From: Rotaria macrura
Taxonomy: Eukaryota; Rotifera; Eurotatoria; Philodinida; Philodinidae
NCBI GenBank assembly: GCA_900239685.1
Contig: OENT01000329.1
Span: 1-64,000 of the forward strand
Direction: 5' to 3'
Length of the DNA stretch: 64,000 nucleotides
This document shows, piece after piece, positions 1 to 12,212 of the stretch. A program made the position numbers and the translations under genes. The notes beneath the pieces were generated by a model. That model was not told the origin of the DNA and did no database searches. It saw only the letters and a list, made by a program, of their open reading frames with translations. Within the stretch, counting starts at the first letter, position 1, and every line of letters starts with the position of its first letter.

Positions 1-197
1 GATTGATATGAACGATTTTCTATGGCTTGCTGGCGTTGTAGAACGAATGAATCGTTGATGGCTTGAGGGTCTTTCATACTGATTTGGATGTGAACGTTGG
101 CACCATTCTGGAAATCGCCGGGTAATGCATTTGTGTGGTGAAAGGATTTTGTAATTGAGTCAGATGGTGAGATCTTACTGTTTTTTCCGCAACCCAT
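1..197 (-). CDS. 5' part of an unknown gene, possibly N-myristoylated (runs off left edge)
   Basis: Read on the minus strand, an ATG at 195-197 opens a frame of 65 codons with no stop up to the window edge. The protein begins MGCGKNSK: Gly2 and Cys3 fit N-myristoylation plus palmitoylation, so a membrane-anchored cytosolic protein is plausible. The rest (PSDSITKSF, NGANVHIQIS, FVLQRQQAIENRS) is polar and matches no family I recognise. The ATG context (AAACATGG) is good. The composition is more GC-rich than the flank, as for other exons here. A donor-like GTAAGAT lies just after the start, so a short first exon is an alternative, but the long open frame argues for continuous coding. Confidence 0.55.
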   Translation of the reverse strand, partial: MGCGKNSKISPSDSITKSFHHTNALPGDFQNGANVHIQISMKDPQAINDSFVLQRQQAIENRSYQ

Positions 198-3100
198 GTT
201 TTCTCTTTAGGTCAGTGTATGATGTCGGACAATTTAAAAATGTTTTTTTCTCGTTTGTAATTGTATGTACGTTTATCGGTTCTGTTGTTTAATCACTAGA
301 GAAGAAGGAGAATATGTTTTCAAGTCCACAGCGATTCGTTTGATTTATTTGTATCTTATTGAAGGAGCTGGGAAATAAAATAACTCAATGACTCTATTAA
401 TAGAAATGGAATAGAAGTAAAAGCAGTAAAAGGATGAAAACGTTAAATGCAAACGACATTAGAGTGTGTCTTTCACGAAATGTCACATCATAGAACAGGT
501 TATTTTTCAAGTGAGAAGTCAGTGTACAGTGGGATAAAGAATGAGAAAAAATTGACTCATTTGAAAAAAAAACGTTGTCAGCTTCGTTTTATGTAGGTTT
601 TATGCAGAATCACAGTTTGATCAATGAAGTTGATAGTGGTACTAGAAGTCATGTGTATTAAGAAGCTCTTACAACGAAGAGTGACTTTAGAAAGACGAAG
701 AGTCATGAAAAGGAAGATCGTATTTTTGAATTTGGAACAAATAAGTAGAGATCAATGTATCACATTGTATTTCAGTTGTTGAAGTTTTAAATAAGATTTT
801 AGAACTATTGAATATTTTGATTAAGAATCTGATTTTATATGAAAATCAAGTACGTCTTTTTATTTTGTTAAGGAGAGTATGGGTAAACTAAAATATCCTC
901 ATAACTAAATATAGCAAATCAGAAAAACAAATCCGCGTAGCCCTCCCTGAACTCAAGTTCAATTGGCGGAATGCCACAAAATATGATCAATAAAGAAAAG
1001 ACGAGAACAATAAGAAAATAATTGGAAAAAACTCAGAAAAACAACTGTAATCGTACCGCATTGTTACTCATTTATGTTTTAAAAATTTTCAACGAATCAA
1101 AGCTAGAAAAAGAACTGTTGTCAGAGAAAGAACAACGTGCACGAATCATTCTTATTATGTTTGTATTATTTGTCAGGTAAGAACGTTTCTCCGATTGACT
1201 GAGAGAAAGCATACGAGAGTGGTAGAAGTTTTTTAAGTATGCTCAAATTAATGGTATTTTTCTTTACGCCAGAAGCGCTCATGACAGATTCTGTTTGTGT
1301 AGTAGAGAAATTCGTTAAGGCATTCTTTACGATGCAATTGTTTAATACATACAGAACTTTATTACTTAAGATGTCATTTGAACTGACTTAAGTGAAGTAG
1401 AAAGTGATCACTTTATCAGGCAGTATCGTTGATTAGCTCTCTATGATCTATAGGTTTGTCATAGATAATATTTACAAAATTCACCGATGGCATAGGGAAA
1501 CAACGTTCATGACTTTGAGAAACAATTAAATTTTATTTGTCACGTGTAAACTGTCAGAGTTCAAATTTGCTGACACACAATTCTAGTCCATAAGCCATAG
1601 TCGAGTTTCTTAGAAGGCCCGTAGTGAATAACACGCTAAGGTTAAAAAACAGAAATATGCACATTATACAAGTTCTAGGACTGATCCAATAAGTTTCAAG
1701 TCAAAACCTCATCTTGATTTTCGTGGACCTCAGGAAATACGTTTTCCATTTAAAGTACAATTTTAATGACCATTTCTAGTGATAGGAAATACACGGAAAC
1801 ATAATTACTGAAAAAATGTAATGGCGTATAAATTTTGAGTATCTTCTTTTTGAAAATTTCTTAACCAATTAGTTAACATTTTCTAACGGGTATGCATAAT
1901 CTTGTAGCTTCAAGACAATCAGTCGTTCTTTAGAATAACTATTATTCGCTTTCTGATTCATTACTTATTGTCACATTGTTTTGTACATTCTACTACAGTG
2001 ACTCGTGATCAACAGAAGACAATATTTGCAAGTACTCCTGTTATGAATACCGGATCATTTTTTGCTGTAAACCGCGGTATTTGTCTTTCCTGCGCTAAAT
2101 TACACTGATATGGGAGCCGGTAACCGGACCGGTAAAACCACGGTTAACCGCCGATTTTCTTGCGGTTTTTATAACATGGATAGTATCTATGAAGTTTTTC
2201 CTTGGACTCTGTCTAAAGCAGAAAGCCGTAACAAAACTCTGCAATTTGAAAATAATTACTAAACTTAAGTTAGAAAATATGCACAACAGTTCGAACGATC
2301 TTTATTTTCACTTGCAAGCTTTGCAACTAATTTTTGGCATAAGTTTTCACATTGTGGGAAGTTTTCAGTTTCGATCTTCCGATTTTGGAACTACAGTAAA
2401 AGAGGATGCTTCGACGATAACATTCGTAGAACTAATGACTGCGAAATCAAAGAATCTAATTTTGTGTTCTTCTTTCAAGCATGTTGTCCCTAATGCTTTC
2501 ACTGACTGCTCCTCATTTGTGGCTAAGTTGATTTAAAATAGCTCAGTTATTAGCAAACATTTCCTCGATGACAAGTAAGCCAAAGTCTTAGACTCATTTT
2601 ACGATCTTTCTGTGCTGTCGATAGAATATAGTTGCAGTTCCATCATTTCAGAATTATATGTCGTCGTAGTGGTGTGCACTGAATGTCAAGCACTTGATGT
2701 AAGCTTCAATTTAAATCGCATACAACTTTGATCTTGTAAGATTGGTCAACTGTCATGGCAACGTTTCAGAAATGACAACAGAATCAATTGAATGGTACTA
2801 GTTAGGGATGACTAGCTTTTCAAAGATATGTTTTAGTCTAGGATGCCATAAGAAGCTATCTAATCAAACTCAGCAAAACTCAAGTCCTCTACTTGTCCAC
2901 TGTGATTTCATCAGTTGTCATTATGAAGACAAATAAATGTTGAACAACGACTGAATACCATATTAACTTTAATATACAGTTCTTCCAATCGGTAATTACA
3001 CTACTTCTATTAGTTTTCAGATTGTCTGTTGAAAATGAATCGATTTCAGTACAGGAAGAAGACATTAAGATAGGCTAACAATCTGTCGGCTCTAACAATC

Positions 3101-3376
3101 GTAAATCAATGCATAACGATTTCTCAAGGAGGAAGAAACTAATTTCAATTTCTGAAACCGCCTGAAATCTTGAAATGAGTTTGTTCCCCCTTGTGTGAGT
3201 GTTTTGAAATATTTTTTATGAATATAATCTCGTCTTAAGTGGTATATATATGTGGTCATTTTATTGACCCAATCAGTCCTTTTTGTTGTTCATCCAACGA
3301 TTAAAAAACATCTTGTATTTTTGAATATTCGTAAGATATATTAAATATGATAAATACTTGGTGCTTACTTTCTCAG
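198..3376. other. Gene-free AT-rich stretch
   Basis: No ORF here has codon texture or a motif I can support. The 115-codon frame at 2189-2536 (+) has no recognisable domain. It starts inside a small island at about 2048-2168 built from CCGGT/AACCG words, so I treat it as chance. Confidence 0.5.
2048..2168. repeat. Short GC-rich word island (ACCGGT / GGTTAACCGC)
   Basis: Within about 120 bp the words AACCGCGG, GGTAACCGG, ACCGGT, CACGGTTAACCGC and TGCGGTTTT recur on both strands in otherwise AT-rich sequence. It is a small member of the class of word-iterated islands seen elsewhere in the window. No flanking duplication was found. Confidence 0.4.
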
Positions 3377-4770
3377 TAGTAAATCCAGGTTACAATTTTA
3401 CACAAACAGAAAACAAAGGTCTTGATCGTATGTTTAGTTTTTATTTAGATGTTGAATCTACAGTTCGTGCTGGTGTTCGGTAGGTTATGAAATTTGATAG
3501 CAAGACAATTTCCTGGAATTGTTTTTCATTATAACACATCAGATGTGTCTATGCTTTTAAAAAACATTTTCGCCCGCTCAAAGTTAACAATTGTCCGGCT
3601 GGAAGAGACAATGTGAATAAAACACATACGAAAAGTTTTACCGAAATTCCTGTGGGATTAAAATTTGAGACACGATATAACTACTATTGCTAATCACCGA
3701 GAGACTCTATTTGAAGACACGCTTCTTCAATATGCTTTTACTTAACGATCCAGAAATACAACAAGTAGTTTGTCGATCATGAAGAAAGTTTATTCATATT
3801 AAGTTCTATAGAAGGAGAGAGTAGATTTCAAATTTCTAACCCTATACTTCAACATTCTTTTTCGATCTTTTTTCAAAAAATAAAATTTCAGAGATTGTTA
3901 TTAACTAAATAAAAACAATATTTTGGATCCAATAATACTTATACTAATGCTTAGAAAATTTCGATAAAGTTACTTAATGAAGAACTATATATCTGTATTG
4001 AATCCCTTGAATTATGAGTTGTATTTAAAAAACGGAATGAAGTAAAACGGTGTAAAGAATAAGGAATAGTTTACTTGTTGTACGGGAACCATATGAAATA
4101 ATTCTTTATTAATGAAAATCAATTTATATGTTTCCCTATCAACTTCTGACATCGATCTCGATATCAACTATTTAACAGTTTGCGTTCTTCTAGGCATTAT
4201 CATTTTCCACTTATTCCAGAGCAGCTCTATACTTCAGATGAAGATTATATTATCAGAAACATCTTGTGTCACAACCATCAACTATTCCAATAATTATTTA
4301 TCATCATGGCAATGCTTTTGATCGATATTTAATAAATGAATTTTTATTTCTTTGAAAAAAAAATATAAAAATCTTGTTTTTATTCGTTATTTAGCTTATA
4401 GTCGTGAAATATGTCCAACGTTACTTTAAGAATTAAAATACGATGGTTTTACGTTTGATAATCGTGGTTATAGTGATTCAACTGGTGAACCAACAGAAGA
4501 AGGTTTAGCTAAAGATGCTCGTTATGTTTATGATTGGTAACATAATATATAATATAACTAATTGTAACGACAAAAACGACCTGACTATGGCCGATACATA
4601 ACGACAAACTGGATCGAGTAGCTAGCCGCCACCCTCGGCAATGATGTTTATTTGCTACTTCATGTATCCAGACTGTAACAACTTTACATAAAACACACGA
4701 ATATACAAGCGAGAGAAGAAGAGAGAGAGATGTACATACATTAGAGCAATGGAAAGAGAACAGAGAGAGA

Positions 4771-5115
4771 AACCCAGTTCCGAAACGAACGGCGCGAACC
4801 GGCCGGATCCCGTGTTATTCCGACGAATTCCGGAAGCGGGTTTCCAAAATCGGTCCCGGCTTCCGGATTTGACTTACTTTCCGGCAATTCCGGACACCGG
4901 AGCGTATCCACGGATACGGTTCCCGTTTCCTATACGGGATCCGTCGTCGGAAAACACCGTTTCCAAGCCCGTACCACATACGGTCCAGATCCGGCCATTT
5001 CCGGACCGGATATCGATAACGGGAAAGGCAATTTTCCCATCCGGAGAGAACACGGCTCAGATCTGACTGTTTCCGCTAAGCTCCCGAAAACTCATCTGGC
5101 CGTTTCCCAAACAGC
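4771..5115. repeat. TTCCGG/CCGGAA word-iterated island A
   Basis: About 345 bp in which TTCCGG, CCGGAA, CGGATCCG and GTTTCC recur every 10-20 bases on both strands. GC content is far above the flanks. The island lies in the intron-like gap of the broken ABHD12-like gene. A 105-codon frame crosses it but is only Pro/Arg-rich composition. No matched terminal inverted repeat or target duplication could be fixed by eye. Confidence 0.6.
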
Positions 5116-5689
5116 GCTAAATACTCAGAATTACTAAGTAAAGTCTCCGAATTTTAAATCCAGCTTTTACTTCTTTTTTAAACAAGCCTAAAACAACACC
5201 AGAACATACTCTGGGAACAAATAAAATTCTAGTAAAACATTAAAAAATTCTCCCAAGCTCGCTTTTGTCACAAAAATAGGAATTTTCAGTTCGAAGACAT
5301 AAAATTCAGATTTTTAGACTTTGGCAAACCGAAAACGATATGTATCAGAACAGCACGCATGTTAAACATGACCGTTTTGAGACTTTCCTGAGTCTTCAAT
5401 CAAGGTAAGTGACGCTACTAAAGTCTCTTAAGGACCTTTCATTTCAAATTTTTATCAAAAAATTTCGAATACAAATTAATGCACTGAAACCAATAACACA
5501 TTAAGTAACACATCTGAAATTTTCAAGCGACCCCATCAAAATACGGTAAACTATCCAGGTCATGGACATCGTTCTTAAATTAAAGGAATTAAAAAAAGAA
5601 TTCCAAAAAAGACCTTTAAAGGGTCTTTTTTGTAAAATGATGATTTGGATATCAAGGAATGATATAAATGAGAATTTAATATGCGATGT

Positions 5690-6062
5690 AATTGTTTTTC
5701 AAGCGGAGGCCTGATTTCCAAAGCAGAAATAATTTGGTCGGAATGCGGTGGATTCCGACTCTTTTCCGATGCTTCTTTACCGGATTATTGTATTTTCCGG
5801 TTGGATCCTGGGGGAACTTGTCATAGTTCCGGTAGGTTCCTGGCTGATCCGAGGCATTTCCTTGAAATTTCCGGTTTCCGGAAGTCTCCAGAATATCCAG
5901 GTTCCGGGTACGAATAATTCCGGCTGGAATACTGCTTCCATGTTCCGGTGGTTTTTCCGGCCGGAAATTCACCGGAACCGGCAGGAAGTAGCCGGAAAAT
6001 ATCCCGTTTCCTGCGGGTTCCTGCCGGATCTGGTCTCCGGAACGAACGACCTGGAAAGGAGG
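5690..6062. repeat. TTCCGG/CCGGAA word-iterated island B
   Basis: Second island of the same word (TTCCGG, CCGGAA, GGTTCC, GGATCC), separated from island A by about 575 bp of ordinary AT-rich sequence. Overlapping frames on both strands (145 and 167 codons) come from the repeat and look non-genic. Islands A and B may be two halves of one element. Confidence 0.6.
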
Positions 6063-6414
6063 AAAATCACTGGAGCGTGCCATCAATATCGGCACACTAA
6101 TGATCAAAGAAAACACAACTATGGGGTCAATCGCTTGATTTTTCTGTTGCTTGTCAACTATAGCAGCAAGATTATACAAGGATAAAAGTAAGAATATAAT
6201 TCTTTTAAAATTTTGATTCGGTTATTTAGGTACAAGCCTTGTTGGCATTGTTATGGAAGCATCATTTATAAATAACCATCAAGCTTTTCAAAAACATTAT
6301 CGCGCATTAGTAAATAGGAATTTTTAAATGAAAAATGGAGTCATCAAGCTGTTGAAATCTGCACTCCAGAGATATAAGATTTTTCCTGTATGTCATTAGT
6401 ACACAACAGATATC

Positions 6415-6530
6415 CGCGAGTCAATCAAAAGAGCGACTCGTCACCGCCTCGTCGTGCTGGTGAATTGCTGATTGCTACCTCGCCTTCTCAGACTCCGGCT
6501 CGTCACCGCCTAGCCTCGCCTCGCCTAGAG
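6415..6530. repeat. CGCCTCG word island 1
   Basis: About 115 bp with repeated GCGACTCG, CACCGCCTCG, GCCTCGCCTCG in AT-rich flanks. The same words return at 7810-7930, so this is a dispersed family in this genome. Confidence 0.5.
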
Positions 6531-7809
6531 TTTATAATAAAATAGTTATTTTTAGGTATTTTTTCAATCATCCATAACAATCACTATCTTTTCTTATTTT
6601 ATACAATCAAATAAAGAACATTTTCAACATTTAAATAAGTTAAAAGAACAAACATATTAATGATAATCAAATAAATAAAGATCGTTCATTTTTTTACTGA
6701 GCGTATAAACAATGCTCTTAGAACTGTGTCAGTGCAATAGCTGGACTAGACTGAATAATTAAATATACATGTATCCAGAGTGTGCTAAAGGTCATCTAGC
6801 AAAAAGAAAACAGCATAGGTGCACAGGATTATAATGAAATGAACTTATTTGTTTTCTAATGGTAGAGATACTTCAAAGTTTTTATTCTTCAGTAAAAGGC
6901 TTAATAACATCAATTAGACTTATTATCACTAATTTAAAAGATAAAAATTCACATTTATATGCGAAAGATAAACTATAAATTTGGGGTTTCTATAATCAGA
7001 TGCAAATTCCCCTGTTCTTCGATTTTCAAAATTATGTAATACTTTATTTGAATCCTTGAGTTTTCTCTATTTTATCTAACTTCGCAAAATCCTCTAAAAT
7101 CTGTTTGCACTGAAAAGATCTGAAAACACCAGTGGCTTTAGTTGAAGTTTGATAAAGTACTCCTCTAGACAGTGAACAAATTAGCAAAGCTATTCGAGAA
7201 CTTACTGAAGAATCATATTTTTAGAGGGCTCATTTGCTGATCATTTTGGTTAACAGATGTTCCATGTTCATCAAGAAAAGCTGTTACCCGAGTAAAAATA
7301 CTAGAGAACGGCAAATAGTGCTGGTCAAAGCACACGACATTTTCTTGTACTTTGACTGTGATACCGTCAGTTCTTGATCAAAATAGAACAACCTTTTAAC
7401 CAAAATGATCAGTATAACAATCTCTAAAAATTAGAATTTGCGAATAAATTTTGGGATACATTTCTATTTTTTGTGGTTGACGACTGATAGAAGTGTGTTT
7501 GAAAAGGTCAAACTCCGTGTTCAGGTAGATGATGCTAGCTTTCAAGTGTGTTAATAAGCTGGCACCACTTGAATAGAAGCTTGGAAGTAGCCTCTACCAT
7601 CACGAAAAATATCAGATAATTTGTTCATCACTCTGTAGAGATATAGTTTTCTTTTTTAAGCTGATTGTTGAGACACCCTGCGCACTAAGTTATTGTCCCG
7701 ATTTGATACGCTTCACTATAAATGGAAACACTTAGAAAGAGCTGCATAAAATCGAAAGATATCCTTTAAGATTTTCCATTTATTCATCAAAAATAACATT
7801 CTAAGTATA

Positions 7810-7930
7810 GGCGAGTCAATTCGGCGATTTACAAAGTCCACTTGTGCTCGCCGCGGTGCAGAAAATGCCGACTCGCCTCGCCTCGCAGCGCCACGAGGCG
7901 AGGCGAGTAAACTCGGCGATTTTCGGATCT
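7810..7930. repeat. CGCCTCG word island 2
   Basis: About 120 bp built of GGCGAGTC, ACTCGCCTCGCC and GAGGCGAGGCGAG on both strands. It is opened and closed by GGCGAGTcaatTCGGCGATTT and GGCGAGTaaacTCGGCGATTT, a direct repeat of about 20 bp about 95 bp apart. It belongs to the same family as 6415-6530. Confidence 0.5.
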
Positions 7931-8559
7931 CTGGTACACAAGGTATTCCAAAATGAGTTCTCCTAGATAGTACTGATTTGTATTGTGCCACGGTCTGTTG
8001 AACTAAACAATGCATGTCACATTTCTATACTGAATTCGATTGTTGATAATAATAAACACTTTTGATCTACCAATCTCTTTGGCATCAGGCTTTTTTCATA
8101 TGATGTGAGGTGAAAGCCAATATGATATTCTTAATTAGTATCCTAAATTAAGTAAAATTAAGTATACTTTTAATCTTTTCGAAACCTGTTCTTTTTCTTT
8201 AACAAGTTTATTCTTGACCCTCTCAGGGTTGAATAAAAAAATTATTTTATCAAAAATTTATTTTGACAATTGGAAATAAGTTCTAAGGTAATAAGACAAT
8301 ATTACAACTGTAAATATTGGATGGATAAATAATCAAAACATAATATCCATAGTGAGTTCTTTTTTACAGTCAATCCCGAGTGTTCAGAGGAGGTAAGTTT
8401 CTCGAAGAACAAAATAGATTGCTATGATATTTGAGATATAAGTAATTCCTTTTATTTTCTGATGTTGATTCAGAATATGATATTGTTTTCAGTATAAGTT
8501 GTACAGTTCTTGATAAAACCTACTGAAAAATCACTGCAACGCTCATGATTAGGAGTTTT

Positions 8560-8705
8560 ATTTTATCTTTACTTTATTTTGTAAATATAAATGCAATCTT
8601 TATATTTGAAAAATAAAGAAAAATAAAGTCTATATATTTAAAAAATGAAAATAAATATGATGTTTATATTTATAAAATAAAGAAAATATAAAGATAAATG
8701 TATGA
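8560..8705. repeat. TTTATATTT/AAATATAAA iterated patch
   Basis: TTTATATTT, AAAATAAAG and ATATTTA recur on both strands over about 145 bp. This is an AT-only version of the word-iteration pattern. Simple low complexity cannot be excluded. Confidence 0.35.
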
Positions 8706-9499
8706 ATTTTTCTATTGGCGAGAGGGAAATAAATTCAAGCTATAATAAAAGAATATGCAACTTCGAAGCCGTTCTAACATGCTAAGTTCGTTTTTTTCAA
8801 GAAAAGGCTGTAAATAAATATACGATTTGACAAAAAATGAAAAACTCTCTCATGAATTCACTGATTCTTAATTGAAGAATGATGGAAAAAACTCTTGGAT
8901 GACAGATTCAATCGATTTTTAGAATGCATCTTCTATCTTACGATCATATTTGATGCCATCAGAAACTGTCAAAATTGGATTATCTATGCCATACTTACAC
9001 TTATATGAAAATCGCTTCGTGGAAACTATCATATGACTCCCAAACTAATCAAATCTAAACCCTTTTTTATGGTAAGTTTGAGAATACATAGATAAGGTAG
9101 TTGCATGCATATAACCCTTAGATATCCGATTTAGGGCAGCGATGAAGAAAAACATCGAGAAACGCTATCTCGTTGGTGTCTTCATGTAGTATTCGTCAAG
9201 CACTTACAGTAGTAATTTTTCAATGCAACCAACTTCGTTCTTTCAAAGTGCAAAGTAAATTTTAAAAACTGAAGTTTCAAAGAAAAAAGTAACAAGAGAA
9301 TTGTCTTTTATATAATCATATAGAATTTCACTTTTGTGTCAGCTCATATGAAACATTCATTTGATCGTTTGATTTGGGTTTTTCCAGTAAAATATTGAAG
9401 AATCTAAGTATTGAAGAACTTGATATATGTTATGAATCCTTTTGTTGATCTGAGAGAAGTGTCCATGAACCTATATAAATATTTTGTCACATCTCCATA

Positions 9500-9765
9500 T
9501 CGATTACGGTTTCTACACTGAAAAAAGCGGTTTCCAATTCGTTGCAAAATTCTGAACTCTTTGAAAGATTTCTTACATTGATTCAAAACCATCAAAAAGG
9601 CTTACCAAACGTCTCGGAATCTTTTTCATGGGTTTCGCACTTTTTCCTGAAACCTTTAAATGGGTTTCGACTTTTGCAACGAATTTGGAACCTTTTTAGG
9701 TTTTAGCTTCCACGAAATCTTTTTAGTTTCGATAATGTGACATTTTTGTTTTCAGTGTAGAGAAA
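9500..9765. repeat. GGTTTC/GAAACC word island
   Basis: Over about 265 bp the words GGTTTC, GAAACC, AACCTTT and AAAGGTTTC-like variants recur in both orientations, for example GGGTTTCGCAC, CTGAAACC, GGGTTTCGAC, GGAACC, TTAGTTTCG. They begin shortly after a TTTCTACACTG and end near TTTTCAGTGTAG, so a terminal inverted repeat of about 12 bp (CTACACTGAAAA) may frame it. Confidence 0.45.
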
Positions 9766-10789
9766 AAAAAGACTTTTTCTCATCTGGTCTTTGATATAAC
9801 TTGTGATGACATTACAGCACCATGGAAGAGATTAGCTCTCGATATTCTTTTCCAAACACCAAATTAATCTTGAGATACTACATACTCTTTTAGTGCTACT
9901 TTTAGAGGAACTTTTTCGATCTGATACCATGTGATCTAGAACATGAAGATATTTGATGATTGACATCTTAATGAGTCATGAATTGTTCAGACAAGTTTAA
10001 TATAACCACTAAAGAGTAATTGATTAACACTTCACAGTATTCATTTAAACGTAAATTGTATCATGCATATAAAAGAGGTATAACTGCTGTTCCATGGTTT
10101 TTCATGTACGCAGCATCCATGAGCTCACACGCCTTAAGTGTTCCAATGAATTTTTCTCTTATGTTCTCCTACCCATATTCTATCTGTATCTCTGCGTCTC
10201 TAATACCCAGCTATATGCTCTAATAAATAGATTTTAATCTATTACTTATCCAGAGATTGTTATCGACCCCAATTAGATAGCGACAACAATAAAGTTGCAC
10301 AAGTCTTACAGATAGGAGCTTTAACAGGTGTGCACAAACTGCCAAAACAGTACTATTACGTAAAAAGATTGAGTTATCGAGCACAGAGGGTGGCTCGTAT
10401 ATTGGTTTAGTCGATTGTTTTTAGATAATTCCTCAATCAGACTTTTCTTCAATAGTGGAAAGTTACACGAAAGGATCACTGTGTTCGAATAATCAGCAAT
10501 CGATGATTGCCGCAACATTGATTACTTGAAAATTCTTCTAGAAATCTACGGGTAATGGTGGATTTAGCAAAAGCCTATTGCTCACTGGTCTGTTGCTAGA
10601 TATGCCACCATTTTCGGGTAACAAAAAATACGTGCATATCATATTTATACTGAATGAACCCTTTTCAATCGCTTCATACTAATAAAATAGGAAATATATT
10701 TAATTACTTTATAAAGAACTGTGTATATAGAGATAAATTACTCGTGTCTTCTAATTTGCGAACATAAAATTATGATTTTACTGTGATTT

Positions 10790-10985
10790 AATTTGAATGA
10801 GTTTTCTCAAATTAAATTTATCTAAAAAGAAGGAAACGTTGAATTCTCGTTTTTTAAATTTAACTGAATTTAAGAAATTCAATAGCTTTGACGTGAATAA
10901 GTTTAAAATAACTACCATGAATTTGAAATTTCGTTTGGTGAAATTCAACAAATGAATTGTTTAATTTTACTTTTGAATGAACTTT
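10790..10985. repeat. GAATTT/AAATTC word island
   Basis: AAATTTAA, GAATTT, AAATTC and TGAATTTGAAATTTC recur on both strands over about 195 bp, directly next to the GAGTTCGC repeat array. Confidence is low because AT-rich DNA produces such words readily. Confidence 0.35.
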
Positions 10986-10989
10986 GATC

Positions 10990-11235
10990 TATAGAGTTCG
11001 CCAAATACGATAACTCATGATGTCTTTGAAGTGAACTGAAATTTGCAGAGTTCACTAAACGACGTATAGCTCAATATTTTTTTTCTATGAAGTGTAGTTT
11101 GTAGAGTTCGCTGAATGATGAGTTTTACTGTTTATTGACAATGAACTGCAATTTATAGAGTTCGCTAGATCTATAGTTTTTCATTATATTTTTATCTCAA
11201 TTAAATGTAACTATATGGAGTTCAATATACATAAT
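10990..11235 (+). repeat. Degenerate tandem array, unit about 55 bp, core GAGTTCGCT
   Basis: The core (T)AGAGTTCGCTAAA occurs five times: GAGTTCGCCAAA near 10997, GAGTTCACTAAA near 11049, GAGTTCGCTGAA near 11107, GAGTTCGCTAGA near 11160 and GAGTTCAATAT near 11219. Each is preceded by GAACTgaAaTTtg-like sequence. This is a diverged minisatellite-like array with no coding sense. Confidence 0.55.
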
Positions 11236-11846
11236 TGTTACTTAGATATGGCAGATGATTCTCTTTCCTATTTTATACACTTTTTTTCTAATTTTATTAA
11301 ATGATTTCTTTTTTTTCGTCGATCCTTGCTCGACTATTTTCAGTATTATGTTATTCATGAATACAATCTCAGTCATCTTTACTTGATATTTTACTATTAC
11401 TATATAATTTTCCCTTGAAAAAGTAACTTGCCATAGGATGAATTCTAATAGGTCATTAATTATTGTAGTTTAATAATATTGTGCATCAGCTTATTGATAT
11501 ATGCGTCATGACTTTCTTAATTATGCCTATGAATAAAACCCATCTCTATCTAATGAAAGTTTTGCTCAGTTAAAAACTGTAGATGTCTGGTATAAACTAT
11601 AATAATCTTTTTAGTTTGAAGTTTCTTTTAACTAAAAGTAACTCACATCCTTTACAAATTGCAGTAGCTCTGTTCAATCTAAATTTTCCCAAATCCATAA
11701 GCTTGCGTCCTCTACAAGTTGAAGTGATTATTCAATTTATAGCTTGTCATATTCTAAAAACTTTCGTCCTCTATAAATTGCACAAACTTATCTTGAAACG
11801 ATTATTCATTTCATTAAAATATTTTTTTAAATCTAATTGTTTAAAG

Positions 11847-12143
11847 CAAGGGGGAAACAGCTGATTATTGATTAGAAATAATTATCAGTGATTATCAGTG
11901 ATTAGTGTTGATTAGGAGTGATTAGGTAATCACTCCTAATCACTCCTAATCAATACTAGCAGTGATTAGGAGTGATTACCTAATCACTCACAATCAACAC
12001 TAATCAATGATTATCAGTGATTATCAGTGATCAGTGTTGACCAGGAGTGATTATGAGTGATTACCTAATCACTCATAATCAACACTAATCACTGATAATC
12101 ACTGATAATCATATATAATCAATAATCAGCTGTTTCCCCCTTG
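11847..12143. mobile_element. Non-autonomous hAT-type element (MITE) with GTGATTAGG-iterated body
   Basis: The 297-bp element is bounded by matched ends: CAAGGGGGAAACAGCTGATT at the left, and its reverse complement at the right (ends about 28 bp long). It is flanked by a perfect 8-bp direct duplication GTTTAAAG at 11839-11846 and 12144-12151. An 8-bp target duplication with CA-starting GGG-rich ends is characteristic of hAT-superfamily insertions. The interior is almost entirely GTGATTAGGAGTGATTACC-like words in both orientations, so the whole element is a long imperfect palindrome. There is no coding capacity. Confidence 0.85.
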
Positions 12144-12212
12144 GTTTAAAGTCATGTCGATCGTCAGGTTTTTTCGAATAAAAATTTCAATAACTTAGTC
12201 CTGCACATAAAC

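Larger units (their letters stand above)
3377..6330 (+). pseudogene. Decayed ABHD12-like alpha/beta-hydrolase gene
   Basis: Four separated pieces match the ABHD12 (lysophosphatidylserine/monoacylglycerol lipase) family in order. Exon 3377-3479 (acceptor ctcag, donor gtaggt) gives GLDRMFSFYLDVESTVRAGV, like the family's GL..T.NFYL..E..V..GV. At about 4267-4317 the frame gives IPIIIYHHGNAFDRY, matching the oxyanion HGN segment. Exon 4395-4536 gives YDGFTFDNRGYSDSTGEPTE, matching VTFDYRGWGDS.G.P.E, and ends at a good donor. 6230-6330 gives SLVGIVMEASFINNHQAF, like LDGIVLEAPFTN. Decay is clear: there is an in-frame TAA at 4427-4429 and a frame change just before the HGN segment. No exon carries the nucleophile elbow GHSLG, where two TTCCGG-word islands sit instead. 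ABHD12 itself is a membrane serine hydrolase; this copy should be inactive. Confidence 0.6.
6331..9499. other. Gene-free stretch apart from word islands
   Basis: Besides the CGCCTCG islands, I see only an AT-rich self-complementary patch at about 8560-8705, where TTTATATTT and AAATATAAA iterate. No frame has recognisable protein similarity. Confidence 0.45.

Noticed and set aside
4749-5066. 105-codon ORF rich in Pro, Arg and Asp
   Set aside because: Same cause: the frame is open because the GC-rich word lacks TAA/TAG, not because of selection.
5676-6185. Overlapping long ORFs of 167 (-) and 145 (+) codons
   Set aside because: They lie in the TTCCGG island. Peptides such as PAGNGIFSGYFLPVP are products of the iterated word on both strands, with no domain or neighbouring exons.
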